DNA of 64,000 nt from Streptomyces canus (GCF_030815415.1 NZ_JAUSWW010000001.1:2294001-2358000); one strand, 5' to 3'; counted from the stretch's first letter, positions 9,197-18,334 are shown. Program-made: numbers and translations. The notes: generated from the letters alone by a model not told the origin.

Positions 9197-9222
9197 CCCC
9201 CCTGCCCGCACCGGGCGGGGGG
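9197..9222. terminator. GC-rich hairpin after the dehydrogenase gene
   Basis: CCCCCC-T-GCCCG pairs with CGGGC-GGGGGG across a CAC loop, with one bulged T. It lies 63 bases past the stop and before the tetR start. There is no U-tract, as is common in Streptomyces. It may separate the two transcripts or weaken readthrough. Confidence 0.5.
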
Positions 9223-9270
9223 CGCCCAGGACATGAGCGCCAACCTGCGCACATGCAGTACGTTCGGGTC

Positions 9271-10080
9271 ATGCCCCAGCCCGCCAAGTCCTCACGTACA
9301 CCAGCTACGCCCGACGCGCCGGAAAGTGCCGCAGGCAGCCGTGCTGCCGCCCAGCGGCTCAAGATGCGCCGAGAACTGGCGGCCGCGGCGATGGAGCTGT
9401 TCTCGACCAAGGGGTACGAGGCGACGACCGTCGACGAGATCGCGGCGGCGGCCGGAGTCGCCCGCCGCACCTTCTTCCGCCACTTCCGCTCCAAGGAAGA
9501 GGCGATCTTCCCCGATCACGACGACACGTTGATCCGCGCCGAGGCCGTCCTCAACGCGGCTCCCCCGCACGAGCACCCGCTCGACACGGTGTGCAACGGC
9601 ATCAAGGAAGTCATGCGGATGTACGCGGCCCGGCCGGAGATCTCGGTCGCCCGCTACAAGCTCACGCGCGAGGTGCCCACCCTGCGCGAGGCGGAGATCG
9701 CGTCGGTGGCCCGCTACGAGCGTCTGTTCACCCGCTACCTCCTCGGCCACTTCGACGAGCACGCGCACGACGACGACGCCAACGACGACCCGCTGCTGGC
9801 GGAGGTCGCCGCGTCCGCGGTCGTCACGGCCCACAACCACGTGCTGCGGCGCTGGCTCAGAGCCGGCGGACAGGGCGACGTGGAGTCACAGCTGGACCAC
9901 GCCTTCGCGATCGTGCGCAAGACGTTCGGCTCCGGCATCGGGGCCGGGCGCAGCACCACCCCGAAGCCGGCCGCCGCGACGGTCTCGGCCCACGGCGAGG
10001 TCCTGGTGACGGTCGCCCGCACCGACGCCCCGCTCGACGAGGTCATGAGGACCATCGAGGAGGCGCTCAAGGAGCGCTGA
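9271..10080 (+). CDS. TetR-family transcriptional regulator of the ethylmalonyl-CoA cluster
   Basis: A 269-residue one-component regulator. The N-terminal TetR helix-turn-helix is clear: MRRELAAAAMELFSTKGYEATTVDEIAAAAGVARRTFFRHFRSKEEAIF at about 30-80. A helical ligand-binding domain follows, with a short extra C-terminal strand-helix tail (GEVLVTVARTDAPLDEVMRTIEEALKER). ATG 9271 is chosen by typical family length; ATG 9253 in the same frame is an alternative, and neither has a strong ribosome-binding site. Its place between the dehydrogenase and ccr, and the palindromes in the next intergenic region, make it the probable local regulator. The ligand may be an acyl-CoA; this is inference. Confidence 0.87.
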   Translation: MPQPAKSSRTPATPDAPESAAGSRAAAQRLKMRRELAAAAMELFSTKGYEATTVDEIAAAAGVARRTFFRHFRSKEEAIFPDHDDTLIRAEAVLNAAPPHEHPLDTVCNGIKEVMRMYAARPEISVARYKLTREVPTLREAEIASVARYERLFTRYLLGHFDEHAHDDDANDDPLLAEVAASAVVTAHNHVLRRWLRAGGQGDVESQLDHAFAIVRKTFGSGIGAGRSTTPKPAAATVSAHGEVLVTVARTDAPLDEVMRTIEEALKER

Positions 10081-10103
10081 GCACTACTGCATCGCTGTGA
10101 TGA

Positions 10104-10125
10104 CGGCCACCCCTCGGGGTGGCCG
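10104..10125 (+). terminator. Rho-independent terminator after tetR
   Basis: Perfect inverted repeat CGGCCACCCC / GGGGTGGCCG with only TC between the arms, followed by TTTTCGTG. It lies 24 bases past the tetR stop, so ccr must have its own promoter in the following 370 bases. Confidence 0.8.
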
Positions 10126-10192
10126 TTTTCGTGTGCCTCCACCCGATTTCCAGGGGGTTTCCAGCGGCGTTCGATCGATCATCGCTCATGTG

Positions 10193-10260
10193 TTACGTAA
10201 AGATTTCATCTGAGAGCTTTTCCTGGCACTCAGTGCCTTGCGGAGTGACACGCGGTGTCA
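10193..10260. promoter_or_regulatory. ccr upstream region with three perfect palindromes
   Basis: The 368 bases between the tetR terminator and ccr contain no gene. Three perfect short palindromes sit close together: TTACGTAA (10193-10200), GGCACT-C-AGTGCC (10225-10237) and TGACAC-GCG-GTGTCA (10246-10260). They are of TetR-operator size and shape. Which of them is bound, and by what, cannot be told from the sequence. The rest, 10261-10493, appears to be leader without recognisable structure, ending in the CGGAGG ribosome-binding site of ccr. Confidence 0.5.
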
Positions 10261-10493
10261 TACGTTGAAGGAGTCCGGGCGGCCGGCGTGCAGAGACCAT
10301 TCGTACGCCGGCTGTCCCAACAAGTCATCGACTTGCCCGCCCGGACGCCTGCGTCACAGGCAACCTCCCGCGCCACAAAGCGCTGCCGAAGCACCACCTC
10401 GCCGAACCGACGGCACTTCGAAAAAACCCTCAGCAGCACCGACGTAACCCTCAGCGTCCCTCCCTCAGGACGCGTATCGCCGGAGGCAACACC

Positions 10494-11837
10494 GTGACCG
10501 TGAAGGACATCCTGGACGCGATCCAGTCGCCGGACTCGACTCCGGCCGACTTCGCCGCTCTGCCGCTCCCCGAGTCGTACCGCGCGATCACCGTGCACAA
10601 GGACGAGACGGAGATGTTCGCGGGTCTGCAGACCCGCGACAAGGACCCCCGCAAGTCGATCCACCTGGACGACGTCCCGGTGCCGGAGCTCGGCCCGGGC
10701 GAGGCCCTGGTCGCCGTGATGGCGTCGAGCGTCAACTACAACTCCGTGTGGACCTCGATCTTCGAGCCGCTGTCCACCTTCGGGTTCCTGGAGCGCTACG
10801 GCCGCACCAACGACCTGGCCAAGCGGCACGACCTGCCCTACCACATCATCGGCTCCGACCTCGCGGGCGTCGTCCTGCGCACCGGCCCCGGCGTGAACGC
10901 CTGGAAGCCGGGTGACGAGGTCGTCGCGCACTGTCTGTCCGTCGAGATGGAGTCCTCCGACGGCCACAACGACACCATGCTCGACCCCGAGCAACGCATC
11001 TGGGGCTTCGAGACCAACTTCGGCGGCCTCGCCGAGATCGCCCTGGTCAAGTCGAACCAGCTGATGCCCAAGCCGGACCACCTCAGCTGGGAGGAGGCCG
11101 CCGCACCGGGCCTGGTGAACTCCACCGCCTACCGCCAGCTGGTCTCCCGCAACGGCGCCGGCATGAAGCAGGGCGACAACGTCCTGATCTGGGGCGCCAG
11201 CGGCGGACTCGGCTCCTACGCCACCCAGTTCGCCCTGGCCGGCGGCGCCAACCCGATCTGCGTCGTCTCCAGCGACCAGAAGGCGGACATCTGCCGCTCG
11301 ATGGGCGCCGAGGCGATCATCGACCGCAACGCCGAGGGCTACCAGTTCTGGAAGGACGAGCAGACCCAGGACCCGAAGGAGTGGAAGCGCTTCGGCAAGC
11401 GCATCCGCGAGCTGACCGGCGGCGAGGACATCGACATCGTCTTCGAGCACCCGGGCCGCGAGACCTTCGGCGCGAGCGTCTTCGTCACCCGCAAGGGCGG
11501 CACCATCACCACCTGCGCCTCGACCTCGGGCTACATGCACGAGTACGACAACCGCTACCTGTGGATGTCGCTGAAGCGGATCATCGGCTCGCACTTCGCC
11601 AACTACCGCGAGGCCTGGGAGGCCAACCGGCTCATCGCGAAGGGCAAGATCCACCCGACCCTCTCCCGGGTGTACTCCCTGGAGGAGACCGGCCAGGCCG
11701 CCCACGACGTGCACCGCAACGTCCACCAGGGCAAGGTCGGCGTGCTGTGCCTGTCGCCCGAGGAGGGTCTGGGCGTGCGCGACGAGGAGATGCGCGCCAA
11801 GCACCTCGACGCCATCAACCGCTTCCGCAACATCTGA
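10494..11837 (+). CDS. ccr: Crotonyl-CoA carboxylase/reductase
   Basis: A 447-residue NADPH-dependent enzyme of the zinc-less medium-chain dehydrogenase/reductase superfamily. It reductively carboxylates crotonyl-CoA with CO2 to (2S)-ethylmalonyl-CoA, the key step of the ethylmalonyl-CoA pathway and a source of extender units for polyketides. Diagnostic stretches are SSVNYNSVWTSIFEPLSTF, YHIIGSDLAGVVLRTGPGVN, the nucleotide-binding LIWGASGGLGSYATQFA and the FEHPGRETFGASVFV region that helps position CO2. The length is that of other Streptomyces Ccr proteins. GTG 10494 follows CGGAGGCAACACC. It heads a tightly packed run to the acyl-CoA dehydrogenase gene, beginning 17 bases before ecm. Confidence 0.97.
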   Translation: MTVKDILDAIQSPDSTPADFAALPLPESYRAITVHKDETEMFAGLQTRDKDPRKSIHLDDVPVPELGPGEALVAVMASSVNYNSVWTSIFEPLSTFGFLERYGRTNDLAKRHDLPYHIIGSDLAGVVLRTGPGVNAWKPGDEVVAHCLSVEMESSDGHNDTMLDPEQRIWGFETNFGGLAEIALVKSNQLMPKPDHLSWEEAAAPGLVNSTAYRQLVSRNGAGMKQGDNVLIWGASGGLGSYATQFALAGGANPICVVSSDQKADICRSMGAEAIIDRNAEGYQFWKDEQTQDPKEWKRFGKRIRELTGGEDIDIVFEHPGRETFGASVFVTRKGGTITTCASTSGYMHEYDNRYLWMSLKRIIGSHFANYREAWEANRLIAKGKIHPTLSRVYSLEETGQAAHDVHRNVHQGKVGVLCLSPEEGLGVRDEEMRAKHLDAINRFRNI

Positions 11838-11854
11838 GACACCCGGGGTCATAG

Positions 11855-13903
11855 ATGACTGAGCGTCAGCCCGCCGCAGGCAAGCGGGAGAAGGACCGGC
11901 CGTGGCTCATGCGCACGTACGCCGGCCACTCCACGGCCGAGGCGTCCAACGAGCTGTACCGGCGCAACCTCGCCAAGGGTCAGACCGGCCTGTCGGTGGC
12001 GTTCGACCTGCCGACGCAGACCGGCTACGACTCCGACCACATCCTCGCCCGCGGCGAGGTCGGCCGGGTCGGCGTGCCGATCGCGCACCTCGGTGACATG
12101 CGCCGGCTGTTCCAGGACATCCCCCTGGAGCAGATGAACACCTCGATGACGATCAACGCCACCGCCATGTGGCTGCTGGCGCTCTACCAGGTCGTCGCCG
12201 AGGAGCAGGGTGCGGACATCACCAAGCTCCAGGGCACGACCCAGAACGACATCGTCAAGGAGTACCTGTCCCGGGGCACGCACGTGTTCCCGCCGGTGCC
12301 CTCGCTCCGTCTGACGACGGACATGATCTGCTACACGGTCAACCACATCCCCAAGTGGAACCCGATCAACATCTGCAGCTACCACCTCCAGGAGGCGGGC
12401 GCCACGCCCGTGCAGGAGATCGCGTACGCGATGTCGACGGCGATCGCGGTCCTGGACGCCGTCCGGGACTCCGGTCAGGTGCCGGCCGAGAAGTTCGGTG
12501 ACGTGGTCGCCCGTATCTCCTTCTTCGTGAACGCGGGCGTCCGCTTCGTCGAGGAGATGTGCAAGATGCGCGCCTTCGGCCGCATCTGGGACAAGGTCAC
12601 CCGCGAGCGCTACGGCATCGAGGACCCCAAGCAGCGTCGTTTCCGCTACGGAGTCCAGGTCAACTCCCTCGGACTGACCGAGGCGCAGCCGGAGAACAAC
12701 GTCCAGCGGATCGTGCTGGAGATGCTGGCCGTGACCCTCTCCAAGGACGCACGCGCGCGTGCCGTGCAGCTGCCCGCCTGGAACGAGGCCCTCGGTCTTC
12801 CCCGGCCGTGGGACCAGCAGTGGTCGCTGCGCATCCAGCAGGTCCTCGCCCATGAGAGCGACCTGCTGGAGTACGAGGACATCTTCGAGGGCTCTCATGT
12901 CATCGAGGCGAAGGTCGAGGAGCTCGTCGAGGCGTCCCTCGCGGAGATCGACCGGATCCAGGAGATGGGCGGCGCGATGGCCGCCGTCGAGTCCGGCTAC
13001 CTCAAGTCGCAGCTCGTCTCCTCACACGCCGAGCGCCGGGCCCGGATCGAGTCCGGCCAGGAGAAGATCATCGGCGTCAACATCTTCGAGACGACCGAGC
13101 CGAACCCGCTCACGGCCGACCTGGACACCGCGATCCACACGGTCGACCCGGCGGTCGAGGCCCGTGTGATCGAGAGCCTGCGGCACTGGCGCGACACCCG
13201 CTACCAGCCGCCCTTCAACCACCCGCGCCCGTGCAAGGCGCTGGAGAAGCTGAAGGAGGCCGCCAAGGGCACCGGCAACCTCATGGAGGCCACCCTGGAG
13301 TGCGCCCGCGCCGGTGTCACGACCGGCGAGTGGTCCGGGGCGCTGCGCGAGGTGTTCGGCGAGTTCCGGGCACCGACCGGGGTCTCGTCGGCGCCGGTCG
13401 CGGTGCCGGCGGAGGAGGGCTCGGCCATGGCGGACGTGCGCCGCAAGGTCGACCTGACGGCCCGGGACATGGGCGTCGGCAAGCTCCGCTTCCTGGTCGG
13501 CAAGCCGGGCCTGGACGGGCACTCCAACGGTGCCGAGCAGATCGCCGTGCGGGCCCGTGACGCCGGGTTCGAGGTGGTCTACCAGGGCATCCGGCTGACG
13601 CCCGAGCAGATCGTGGACGCGGCCCTCGCCGAGGACGTGCACGCGGTCGGCCTGTCCATCCTGTCCGGCTCGCACGCCCAGCTGGTGCCGGACGTGCTGG
13701 AGCGGCTGCATGTGGCCGGTGCCACAGATATACCGGTGATCGCCGGTGGCATCATCCCGAACGGGGACGCCGCACAGCTCAGGGCAGCCGGAGTGGCCGC
13801 GGTGTTCACCCCGAAGGACTTCGACATCACCGGGATCATCGGCCGCATCGTCGACGAGATCCGCAAAGCGAACAAGCTCGACCCCCTGGAGGTCCCCGCA
13901 TGA
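11855..13903 (+). CDS. ecm: Ethylmalonyl-CoA mutase (MeaA), adenosylcobalamin-dependent
   Basis: A 682-residue B12-dependent acyl-CoA mutase that rearranges (2R)-ethylmalonyl-CoA to methylsuccinyl-CoA. The catalytic barrel fills about 1-520, with [19 protein letters not shown] and the substrate-binding [15 protein letters not shown] segment (here [15 protein letters not shown]). The C-terminal cobalamin domain, about 540-680, has the D-x-H-x-x-G motif as DGHSNG (Asp554, His556) and the [17 protein letters not shown] and GGIIPNGD loops. The catalytic and B12-binding parts are fused in one chain, unlike two-subunit methylmalonyl-CoA mutases. The cluster context separates it from methylmalonyl-CoA and isobutyryl-CoA mutases. 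Its stop overlaps the next start (ATGA). Confidence 0.95.
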   Translation: MTERQPAAGKREKDRPWLMRTYAGHSTAEASNELYRRNLAKGQTGLSVAFDLPTQTGYDSDHILARGEVGRVGVPIAHLGDMRRLFQDIPLEQMNTSMTINATAMWLLALYQVVAEEQGADITKLQGTTQNDIVKEYLSRGTHVFPPVPSLRLTTDMICYTVNHIPKWNPINICSYHLQEAGATPVQEIAYAMSTAIAVLDAVRDSGQVPAEKFGDVVARISFFVNAGVRFVEEMCKMRAFGRIWDKVTRERYGIEDPKQRRFRYGVQVNSLGLTEAQPENNVQRIVLEMLAVTLSKDARARAVQLPAWNEALGLPRPWDQQWSLRIQQVLAHESDLLEYEDIFEGSHVIEAKVEELVEASLAEIDRIQEMGGAMAAVESGYLKSQLVSSHAERRARIESGQEKIIGVNIFETTEPNPLTADLDTAIHTVDPAVEARVIESLRHWRDTRYQPPFNHPRPCKALEKLKEAAKGTGNLMEATLECARAGVTTGEWSGALREVFGEFRAPTGVSSAPVAVPAEEGSAMADVRRKVDLTARDMGVGKLRFLVGKPGLDGHSNGAEQIAVRARDAGFEVVYQGIRLTPEQIVDAALAEDVHAVGLSILSGSHAQLVPDVLERLHVAGATDIPVIAGGIIPNGDAAQLRAAGVAAVFTPKDFDITGIIGRIVDEIRKANKLDPLEVPA

Positions 13904-14859
13904 CCGTCAACCGTCTGCGTCCCCGCCGCTCGTGTCTCGCGGTGCCGGGAAGCAACCCCCGCTTCCTGGAGAAGGCGCAGGGCCTCCCGGCGGACCAGGT
14001 CTTCCTCGACCTGGAGGACGCGTGCGCCCCGCTCGCCAAGCCCGAGGCGCGGCACACCATCGTCAAGTTCCTCAACGAGGGCGACTGGACGGGCAAGACG
14101 AGGGTCGTGCGCGTCAACGACTGGACCACCGAGTGGACGTACCGCGACGTCGTCACGGTCGTCGAGGGCGCCGGCCAGAACCTCGACTGCATCATGCTGC
14201 CGAAGGTCCAGACGGCCCAGCAGGTCGTCGCCCTCGACCTGCTGCTGACGCAGATCGAGAAGACGATGGGCTTCGAGGTCGGCAAGATCGGCATCGAGGC
14301 GCAGATCGAGAACGCGCAGGGTCTCAACAACGTCAACGAGATCGCGACGGCCTCCCAGCGCGTCGAGACGATCATCTTCGGCCCGGCCGACTTCATGGCG
14401 TCCATCAACATGAAGTCGCTGGTCGTGGGCGAGCAGCCGCCCGGCTACCCGGCGGACGCCTACCACTACATCCTGATGAAGATCCTGATGGCCGCCCGCG
14501 CCAACAACCTCCAGGCGATCGACGGCCCCTACCTCCAGATCCGCAATGTCGACGGCTACCGCGAGGTCGCCCAGCGCGCCGCGGCGCTCGGCTTCGACGG
14601 CAAGTGGGTGCTGCACCCGGGCCAGGTCGAGGCGTCCAACGAGATCTTCTCGCCGTCCCAGGAGGACTTCGACCACGCCGAGCTGATCCTGGACGCGTAC
14701 GAGTACTACACGTCCGAGGCGGGCGGCAAGAAGGGCTCCGCGATGATCGGCGACGAGATGATCGACGAGGCCAGCCGCAAGATGGCCCTGGTCATCTCCG
14801 GCAAGGGCCGTGCCGCCGGCATGCAGCGCACCAGCAAGTTCGAGATTCCGGAGGCCTGA
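13900..14859 (+). CDS. mcl: CitE-like CoA-ester lyase: beta-methylmalyl-CoA/malyl-CoA lyase
   Basis: A 319-residue TIM-barrel enzyme of the HpcH/HpaI-citrate lyase beta family. It cleaves beta-methylmalyl-CoA into glyoxylate and propionyl-CoA, the last carbon-carbon cleavage of the pathway. Visible motifs: RRSCLAVPGSNPRFLEKA, the Mg-binding DLEDACAP region, CIMLPKVQ, the glutamate of IEAQIENAQG, and FGPADFMASI with the metal Asp. Start ATG 13900 overlaps the ecm stop by four bases, so translation is coupled. The pathway assignment rests on position between ecm and the MaoC gene. Confidence 0.9.
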   Translation: MTVNRLRPRRSCLAVPGSNPRFLEKAQGLPADQVFLDLEDACAPLAKPEARHTIVKFLNEGDWTGKTRVVRVNDWTTEWTYRDVVTVVEGAGQNLDCIMLPKVQTAQQVVALDLLLTQIEKTMGFEVGKIGIEAQIENAQGLNNVNEIATASQRVETIIFGPADFMASINMKSLVVGEQPPGYPADAYHYILMKILMAARANNLQAIDGPYLQIRNVDGYREVAQRAAALGFDGKWVLHPGQVEASNEIFSPSQEDFDHAELILDAYEYYTSEAGGKKGSAMIGDEMIDEASRKMALVISGKGRAAGMQRTSKFEIPEA

Positions 14860-14863
14860 GGCC

Positions 14864-15391
14864 ATGCAGTTCGGGCGCACCTACGAGGAGTTCGAGGTCG
14901 GGGCGGTCTACAAGCACTGGCCCGGAAAGACGGTCACGGAGTACGACGACCATCTCTTCTGTCTGCTCACCATGAACCACCACCCGCTCCACATGGACAG
15001 CAACTATGCGGAGAGGACGACGGACTTCGGCAAGAACGTCGTCGTCGGGAACTACATCTACTCGCTGCTGCTCGGCATGTCCGTCCCGGACGTCTCCGGC
15101 AAGGCGATCGCCAACCTGGAGATCGAGTCGCTGAAGCACGTGGCGCCGACCTTCCACGGCGACACGATCTACGGCGAGACGACCGTGCTCGACAAGTGGC
15201 CCTCCAAGTCGAAGAACGACCGCGGCATCGTCCACGTCGAGACCAAGGGCTACAAGCAGGACGGCACGCTGGTCTGCGTGTTCCGCCGCAAGGTCATGGT
15301 GCCGACCGAGACCTACATCAAGGAGCGCGGCGGCGAGCAGCCCGGCCGCCCGGAGCTGACCGCACCTGCGGAAAAGAACACGGAGAAGTAA
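14864..15391 (+). CDS. MaoC-family hydratase, probable mesaconyl-CoA hydratase
   Basis: A 175-residue hotdog-fold hydratase. The family signature is seen in FEVGAVYKHWPGKTVTEYDDHLFCLLTMNHHPLHMDSNYAE, where the Asp and His of the active loop are present, and in GMSVPDVSGKAIANLEIESLKHVAPTFHGDTIYGET. By position it should hydrate mesaconyl-CoA to beta-methylmalyl-CoA. The proteobacterial mesaconyl-CoA hydratase is about twice as long, with two hotdog units; this is a single-unit form and may work as a dimer. Start ATG 14864 lies four bases after the lyase stop and follows GGAGGCCTGAGGCC. Confidence 0.85.
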   Translation: MQFGRTYEEFEVGAVYKHWPGKTVTEYDDHLFCLLTMNHHPLHMDSNYAERTTDFGKNVVVGNYIYSLLLGMSVPDVSGKAIANLEIESLKHVAPTFHGDTIYGETTVLDKWPSKSKNDRGIVHVETKGYKQDGTLVCVFRRKVMVPTETYIKERGGEQPGRPELTAPAEKNTEK

Positions 15392-15394
15392 GCC

Positions 15395-16609
15395 ATGGCC
15401 CGTCTCGCCCAGACCGCCGGTCTGACCGACATCCAGCAGGAAATCCTCTCCACCGTCCGCGACTTCGTGGACAAGGAGATCATCCCGGTCGCCACCGAGC
15501 TGGAGCACCGCGACGAGTACCCGCAGAGAATCGTCGACGGCCTCAAGGAGTTGGGCCTGTTCGGCCTGATGATCCCGGAGGAGTACGGCGGTCTGGGCGA
15601 GTCGCTCCTGACGTACGCGCTGTGCGTCGAGGAGATCGCCCGCGGCTGGATGTCGGTGTCCGGCATCATCAACACCCACTTCATCGTGGCGTACATGCTC
15701 AAGCAGCACGGCACGCAGGAGCAGAAGGACCACTTCCTGCCCCGCATGGCGGCCGGCGACATCCGCGGCGCCTTCTCGATGTCGGAGCCGGGCCTGGGCT
15801 CGGACGTGTCGGCGATCACGTCGAAGGCGGTGAAGGACGGCGAGGAGTACGTCCTGAACGGCCAGAAAATGTGGCTGACGAACGGTGGGACGTCGAGTCT
15901 GGTCGCCGTACTCGTCCGAAGTGACGAAGGACTCACTCCCGAAGAGGCGGCCGCCAAGCCCCACAAGTCGATGACGACCTTCCTCGTCGAGAAGGAGCCC
16001 GGCTTCGGAGAGGTCCGCCCCGGCCTCACCATCCCCGGGAAGATCGACAAGATGGGCTACAAGGGTGTCGACACCACCGAGCTGATCATGGATGGCCTGC
16101 GCATTCCGGCCGATCGGGTGCTCGGCGGGGTCACCGGCCGAGGTTTTTACCAAATGATGGACGGCGTCGAAGTCGGCCGCGTCAATGTGGCGGCGCGTGG
16201 CTGCGGCGTCGCTCAGCGTGCTTTCGAGCTGGGCGTCTCGTATGCCCAGCAGCGTCACACTTTCGGCAAGCCGATCGCCCAGCACCAGGCGATCCAGTTC
16301 AAGCTCGCCGAGATGGCTACCAAGGTCGAGGCCGCGCATGCGATGATGGTCAACGCGGCACGCAAAAAGGACTCCGGGGAGCGAAACGACCTTGAGGCTG
16401 GGATGGCGAAGTACCTCGCCTCCGAGTACTGCAAGGAGGTCGTGGAGGACGCCTTCCGGATCCACGGCGGCTACGGCTTCTCCAAGGAGTACGAGATCGA
16501 GCGCCTCTACCGTGAGGCTCCGATGCTGCTGATCGGTGAAGGTACCGCCGAGATCCAGAAAATGATCATCGGTCGCAGGCTGCTCGAAGAGTATCGATTC
16601 CAGGGCTGA
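15395..16609 (+). CDS. Acyl-CoA dehydrogenase, probable methylsuccinyl-CoA dehydrogenase
   Basis: A 404-residue FAD-dependent acyl-CoA dehydrogenase. N-terminal helical domain with DFVDKEIIPVATELEHRDEYP, middle beta domain with FSMSEPGLGSDVSAI and QKMWLTNGG, and C-terminal helical domain with AYAQQR-type SYAQQRHTFGKPIAQHQAIQ and IHGGYGFSKEYEIERLYREAPMLLIGEGTAEIQ, where the catalytic Glu is in GEGT. In this cluster it would oxidise methylsuccinyl-CoA to mesaconyl-CoA. It lacks the roughly 150-residue extension of the Rhodobacter enzyme, so the substrate is inferred from position. Start ATG 15395 is three bases after the hydratase stop. Confidence 0.87.
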   Translation: MARLAQTAGLTDIQQEILSTVRDFVDKEIIPVATELEHRDEYPQRIVDGLKELGLFGLMIPEEYGGLGESLLTYALCVEEIARGWMSVSGIINTHFIVAYMLKQHGTQEQKDHFLPRMAAGDIRGAFSMSEPGLGSDVSAITSKAVKDGEEYVLNGQKMWLTNGGTSSLVAVLVRSDEGLTPEEAAAKPHKSMTTFLVEKEPGFGEVRPGLTIPGKIDKMGYKGVDTTELIMDGLRIPADRVLGGVTGRGFYQMMDGVEVGRVNVAARGCGVAQRAFELGVSYAQQRHTFGKPIAQHQAIQFKLAEMATKVEAAHAMMVNAARKKDSGERNDLEAGMAKYLASEYCKEVVEDAFRIHGGYGFSKEYEIERLYREAPMLLIGEGTAEIQKMIIGRRLLEEYRFQG

Positions 16610-16620
16610 TTGTCCGGATA

Positions 16621-16655
16621 CGGGGTGTTTTCTTGGAGAAGAAGGTCACACCCCG
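16621..16655 (+). terminator. Hairpin after the ethylmalonyl-CoA gene run
   Basis: CGGGGTGT (16621-16628) pairs with ACACCCCG (16648-16655), and an inner TTCTT/AAGAA pair closes on GGAG. It begins 11 bases after the dehydrogenase stop and ends 124 bases before psd. There is no U-tract. It probably marks the end of the ccr transcript. Confidence 0.5.
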
Positions 16656-16779
16656 TCAACACTCTTCAGCCGCCGACTCGGCTTCCTGGCTTGCCCAGTT
16701 GTGGCCCACGACCGGTACGATCCCGGGAAAGCCGCCGTCCCCCGTTACAGCGCGGCGCCATCCGCTACGAAGGTCATCC

Positions 16780-17439
16780 ATGCCCCACAGCCAAACCTCT
16801 GCACCACGCGACAGCCAGGTCGGCGGCGTACGCCTCGCGCGCGGAGCCTCGCCGTGGCTTCTCCCGACGGTCGCCACCGCAGCCCTCAGCCTGGTGCGCG
16901 CGCGCAAGTCCGGCGCCGCCAAGGCCGTCGCCGTGCCCGCCACCGCGCTCGCGGCGGGCATGCTGTGGTTCTTCCGCGACCCCGAGCGCGAGATCGCCCA
17001 GGGCCGGGTCATCTCGCCCGCCGACGGTGTGGTGCAGAGCATCATGCCGTGGAAGGACGGGCGCACCCGCGTCGCGATCTTCATGAGCCCCCTCAACGTC
17101 CACGTCAACCGCGCGCCTCTCTCCGGCACCGTGACGTCGGTCGAGCACATCCCGGGTGGGTTCGTTCCGGCGTTCAACAAGGAGAGCGAGAACAACGAGC
17201 GCGTAGTCTGGCACTTCGACACCGAACTCGGTGACATCGAGATGATCCAGATCGCCGGCGCGGTGGCCCGCCGCATCGTTCCCTACGTTCCGCAGGGCAC
17301 GAAGCTCGAGCAGGGCGACCGCATCGGTCTGATCCGCTTCGGCTCGCGCGTCGACATCTACCTGCCGGAGGGCGTGGACGTCGCGGTGGAGGTCGGTCAG
17401 AAGACCGTGGCTGGGGTGACTCGCATTGACCGTGATTGA
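16780..17439 (+). CDS. psd: Phosphatidylserine decarboxylase proenzyme
   Basis: A 219-residue pyruvoyl enzyme that decarboxylates phosphatidylserine to phosphatidylethanolamine at the membrane. It is the short archaeal-type form. The self-cleavage site is FGSRVD, where Ser189 becomes the pyruvoyl group of the small alpha chain. Other family blocks are WFFRDPER, ISPADGVVQSI, FMSPLNVHVNRAP and FNKESENNERV. Residues 24-65 hold two hydrophobic segments that may anchor it. ATG 16780 gives the expected length; upstream in-frame codons lie in the leader. Its end overlaps the start of pssA by 14 bases. Confidence 0.94.
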   Translation: MPHSQTSAPRDSQVGGVRLARGASPWLLPTVATAALSLVRARKSGAAKAVAVPATALAAGMLWFFRDPEREIAQGRVISPADGVVQSIMPWKDGRTRVAIFMSPLNVHVNRAPLSGTVTSVEHIPGGFVPAFNKESENNERVVWHFDTELGDIEMIQIAGAVARRIVPYVPQGTKLEQGDRIGLIRFGSRVDIYLPEGVDVAVEVGQKTVAGVTRIDRD

Positions 17440-18280
17440 TCCTGAGACCCAAGCGGGCTGGGTGCCCGAGGCCGAAGAGGTCGAGGACGAGGAGGAGATG
17501 CCTCTTTCTCTCCGCCTCTCGATAGCGGACACCCTCACCCTCGGCAACGCCACGTGCGGCTTCATGGCGGTGTACTTCACCACCACCGGCATCCTGATCC
17601 CGCATCTCACGGACAGCCAGGAGTCCGGCATGGCCCGCAACAGCGCGGCCACCGCGGTCATCCTGATGCTCTGCGCGGCGGTCTTCGACCTGTTCGACGG
17701 CCTGGTGGCGCGCAAGCTGCGCTCCTCGCCGATGGGCGCGGAGCTGGACAACCTCTCCGACCTGGTCAGTTTCGGCCTCGCACCGGCGTACTTCGTCCTC
17801 GTCTACGGCATGGTCGCCGCCGACGCCTCCCAGCGGGTGGCGGCGGTGGGGGCGATCGTGGTGCTTTTGGCGGTGGTGCTCAGACTTGCGCGGTTCTCCT
17901 GTGTGACGGTGAAGGACGGCACCTTCCAGGGCATGCCGTCACCGTTCGGGGCACTGACCGTGGTCTCGATCGTGCTGCTCGAGCTGCCCTTCGAGGCGAC
18001 GCTGATGGCGATCCTGGGGACGGCGTGGCTGATGGTCAGCCGGGTGGAGTACCCGAAGCCGCGGGGCATCCTCGCGGTGGCGATGCTCGGCTGGATCGTG
18101 TCGGCCATGGGCCTGCTGGCGGCCTGGGCGTTCGACGCACCGGGCGGACAGCTGCTCCTTCAGACGGGCTGTGCGCTCCAGCTGGTCATGGGCGCGGTGA
18201 TCCCGCTGTTCGCCACGGCCCGCCGGGTGCACAACTTCCGTGACAACCGGCGCGAGGCACGAGCGACACAACTGCCGTAG
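17426..18280 (+). CDS. pssA: CDP-diacylglycerol-serine O-phosphatidyltransferase
   Basis: A 284-residue integral membrane enzyme that makes phosphatidylserine, the substrate of the preceding decarboxylase. The CDP-alcohol phosphotransferase motif is seen as DLFDGLVARKLRSSPMGAEL followed by DNLSD (D-G-x2-A-R ... G-x3-D-x3-D). About eight hydrophobic helices follow an acidic N-terminus (VEDEEEM). The start is probably TTG 17426, which sits seven bases after a GGGGTGA box inside psd; GTG 17432 is the alternative. The overlap indicates co-translation with psd. Confidence 0.93.
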   Translation: MTVIDPETQAGWVPEAEEVEDEEEMPLSLRLSIADTLTLGNATCGFMAVYFTTTGILIPHLTDSQESGMARNSAATAVILMLCAAVFDLFDGLVARKLRSSPMGAELDNLSDLVSFGLAPAYFVLVYGMVAADASQRVAAVGAIVVLLAVVLRLARFSCVTVKDGTFQGMPSPFGALTVVSIVLLELPFEATLMAILGTAWLMVSRVEYPKPRGILAVAMLGWIVSAMGLLAAWAFDAPGGQLLLQTGCALQLVMGAVIPLFATARRVHNFRDNRREARATQLP

Positions 18281-18304
18281 GCGCCTGCTGGAAGACGTTC
18301 GAAA

Positions 18305-18334
18305 GGGCCCGAACCGGATATCCGGTTCGGGCCC
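18305..18334. terminator. Bidirectional terminator between pssA and the liv operon
   Basis: A 30-base perfect palindrome with arms GGGCCCGAACCGGAT and its exact complement, no loop bases, followed by CTCTTCG. It lies 24 bases past the pssA stop and 16 bases past the stop of the convergent ABC binding-protein gene, so it can serve both. Confidence 0.85.

Noticed and set aside
13579..16465. Long antisense frames under the ethylmalonyl-CoA genes
   Set aside because: The plus-strand products are well-known enzymes with catalytic residues. The opposite frames are composition artefacts.
18305..18334. The 30-base palindrome as a regulator binding site
   Set aside because: It lies between two convergent stop codons, so a two-way terminator is the simpler reading.
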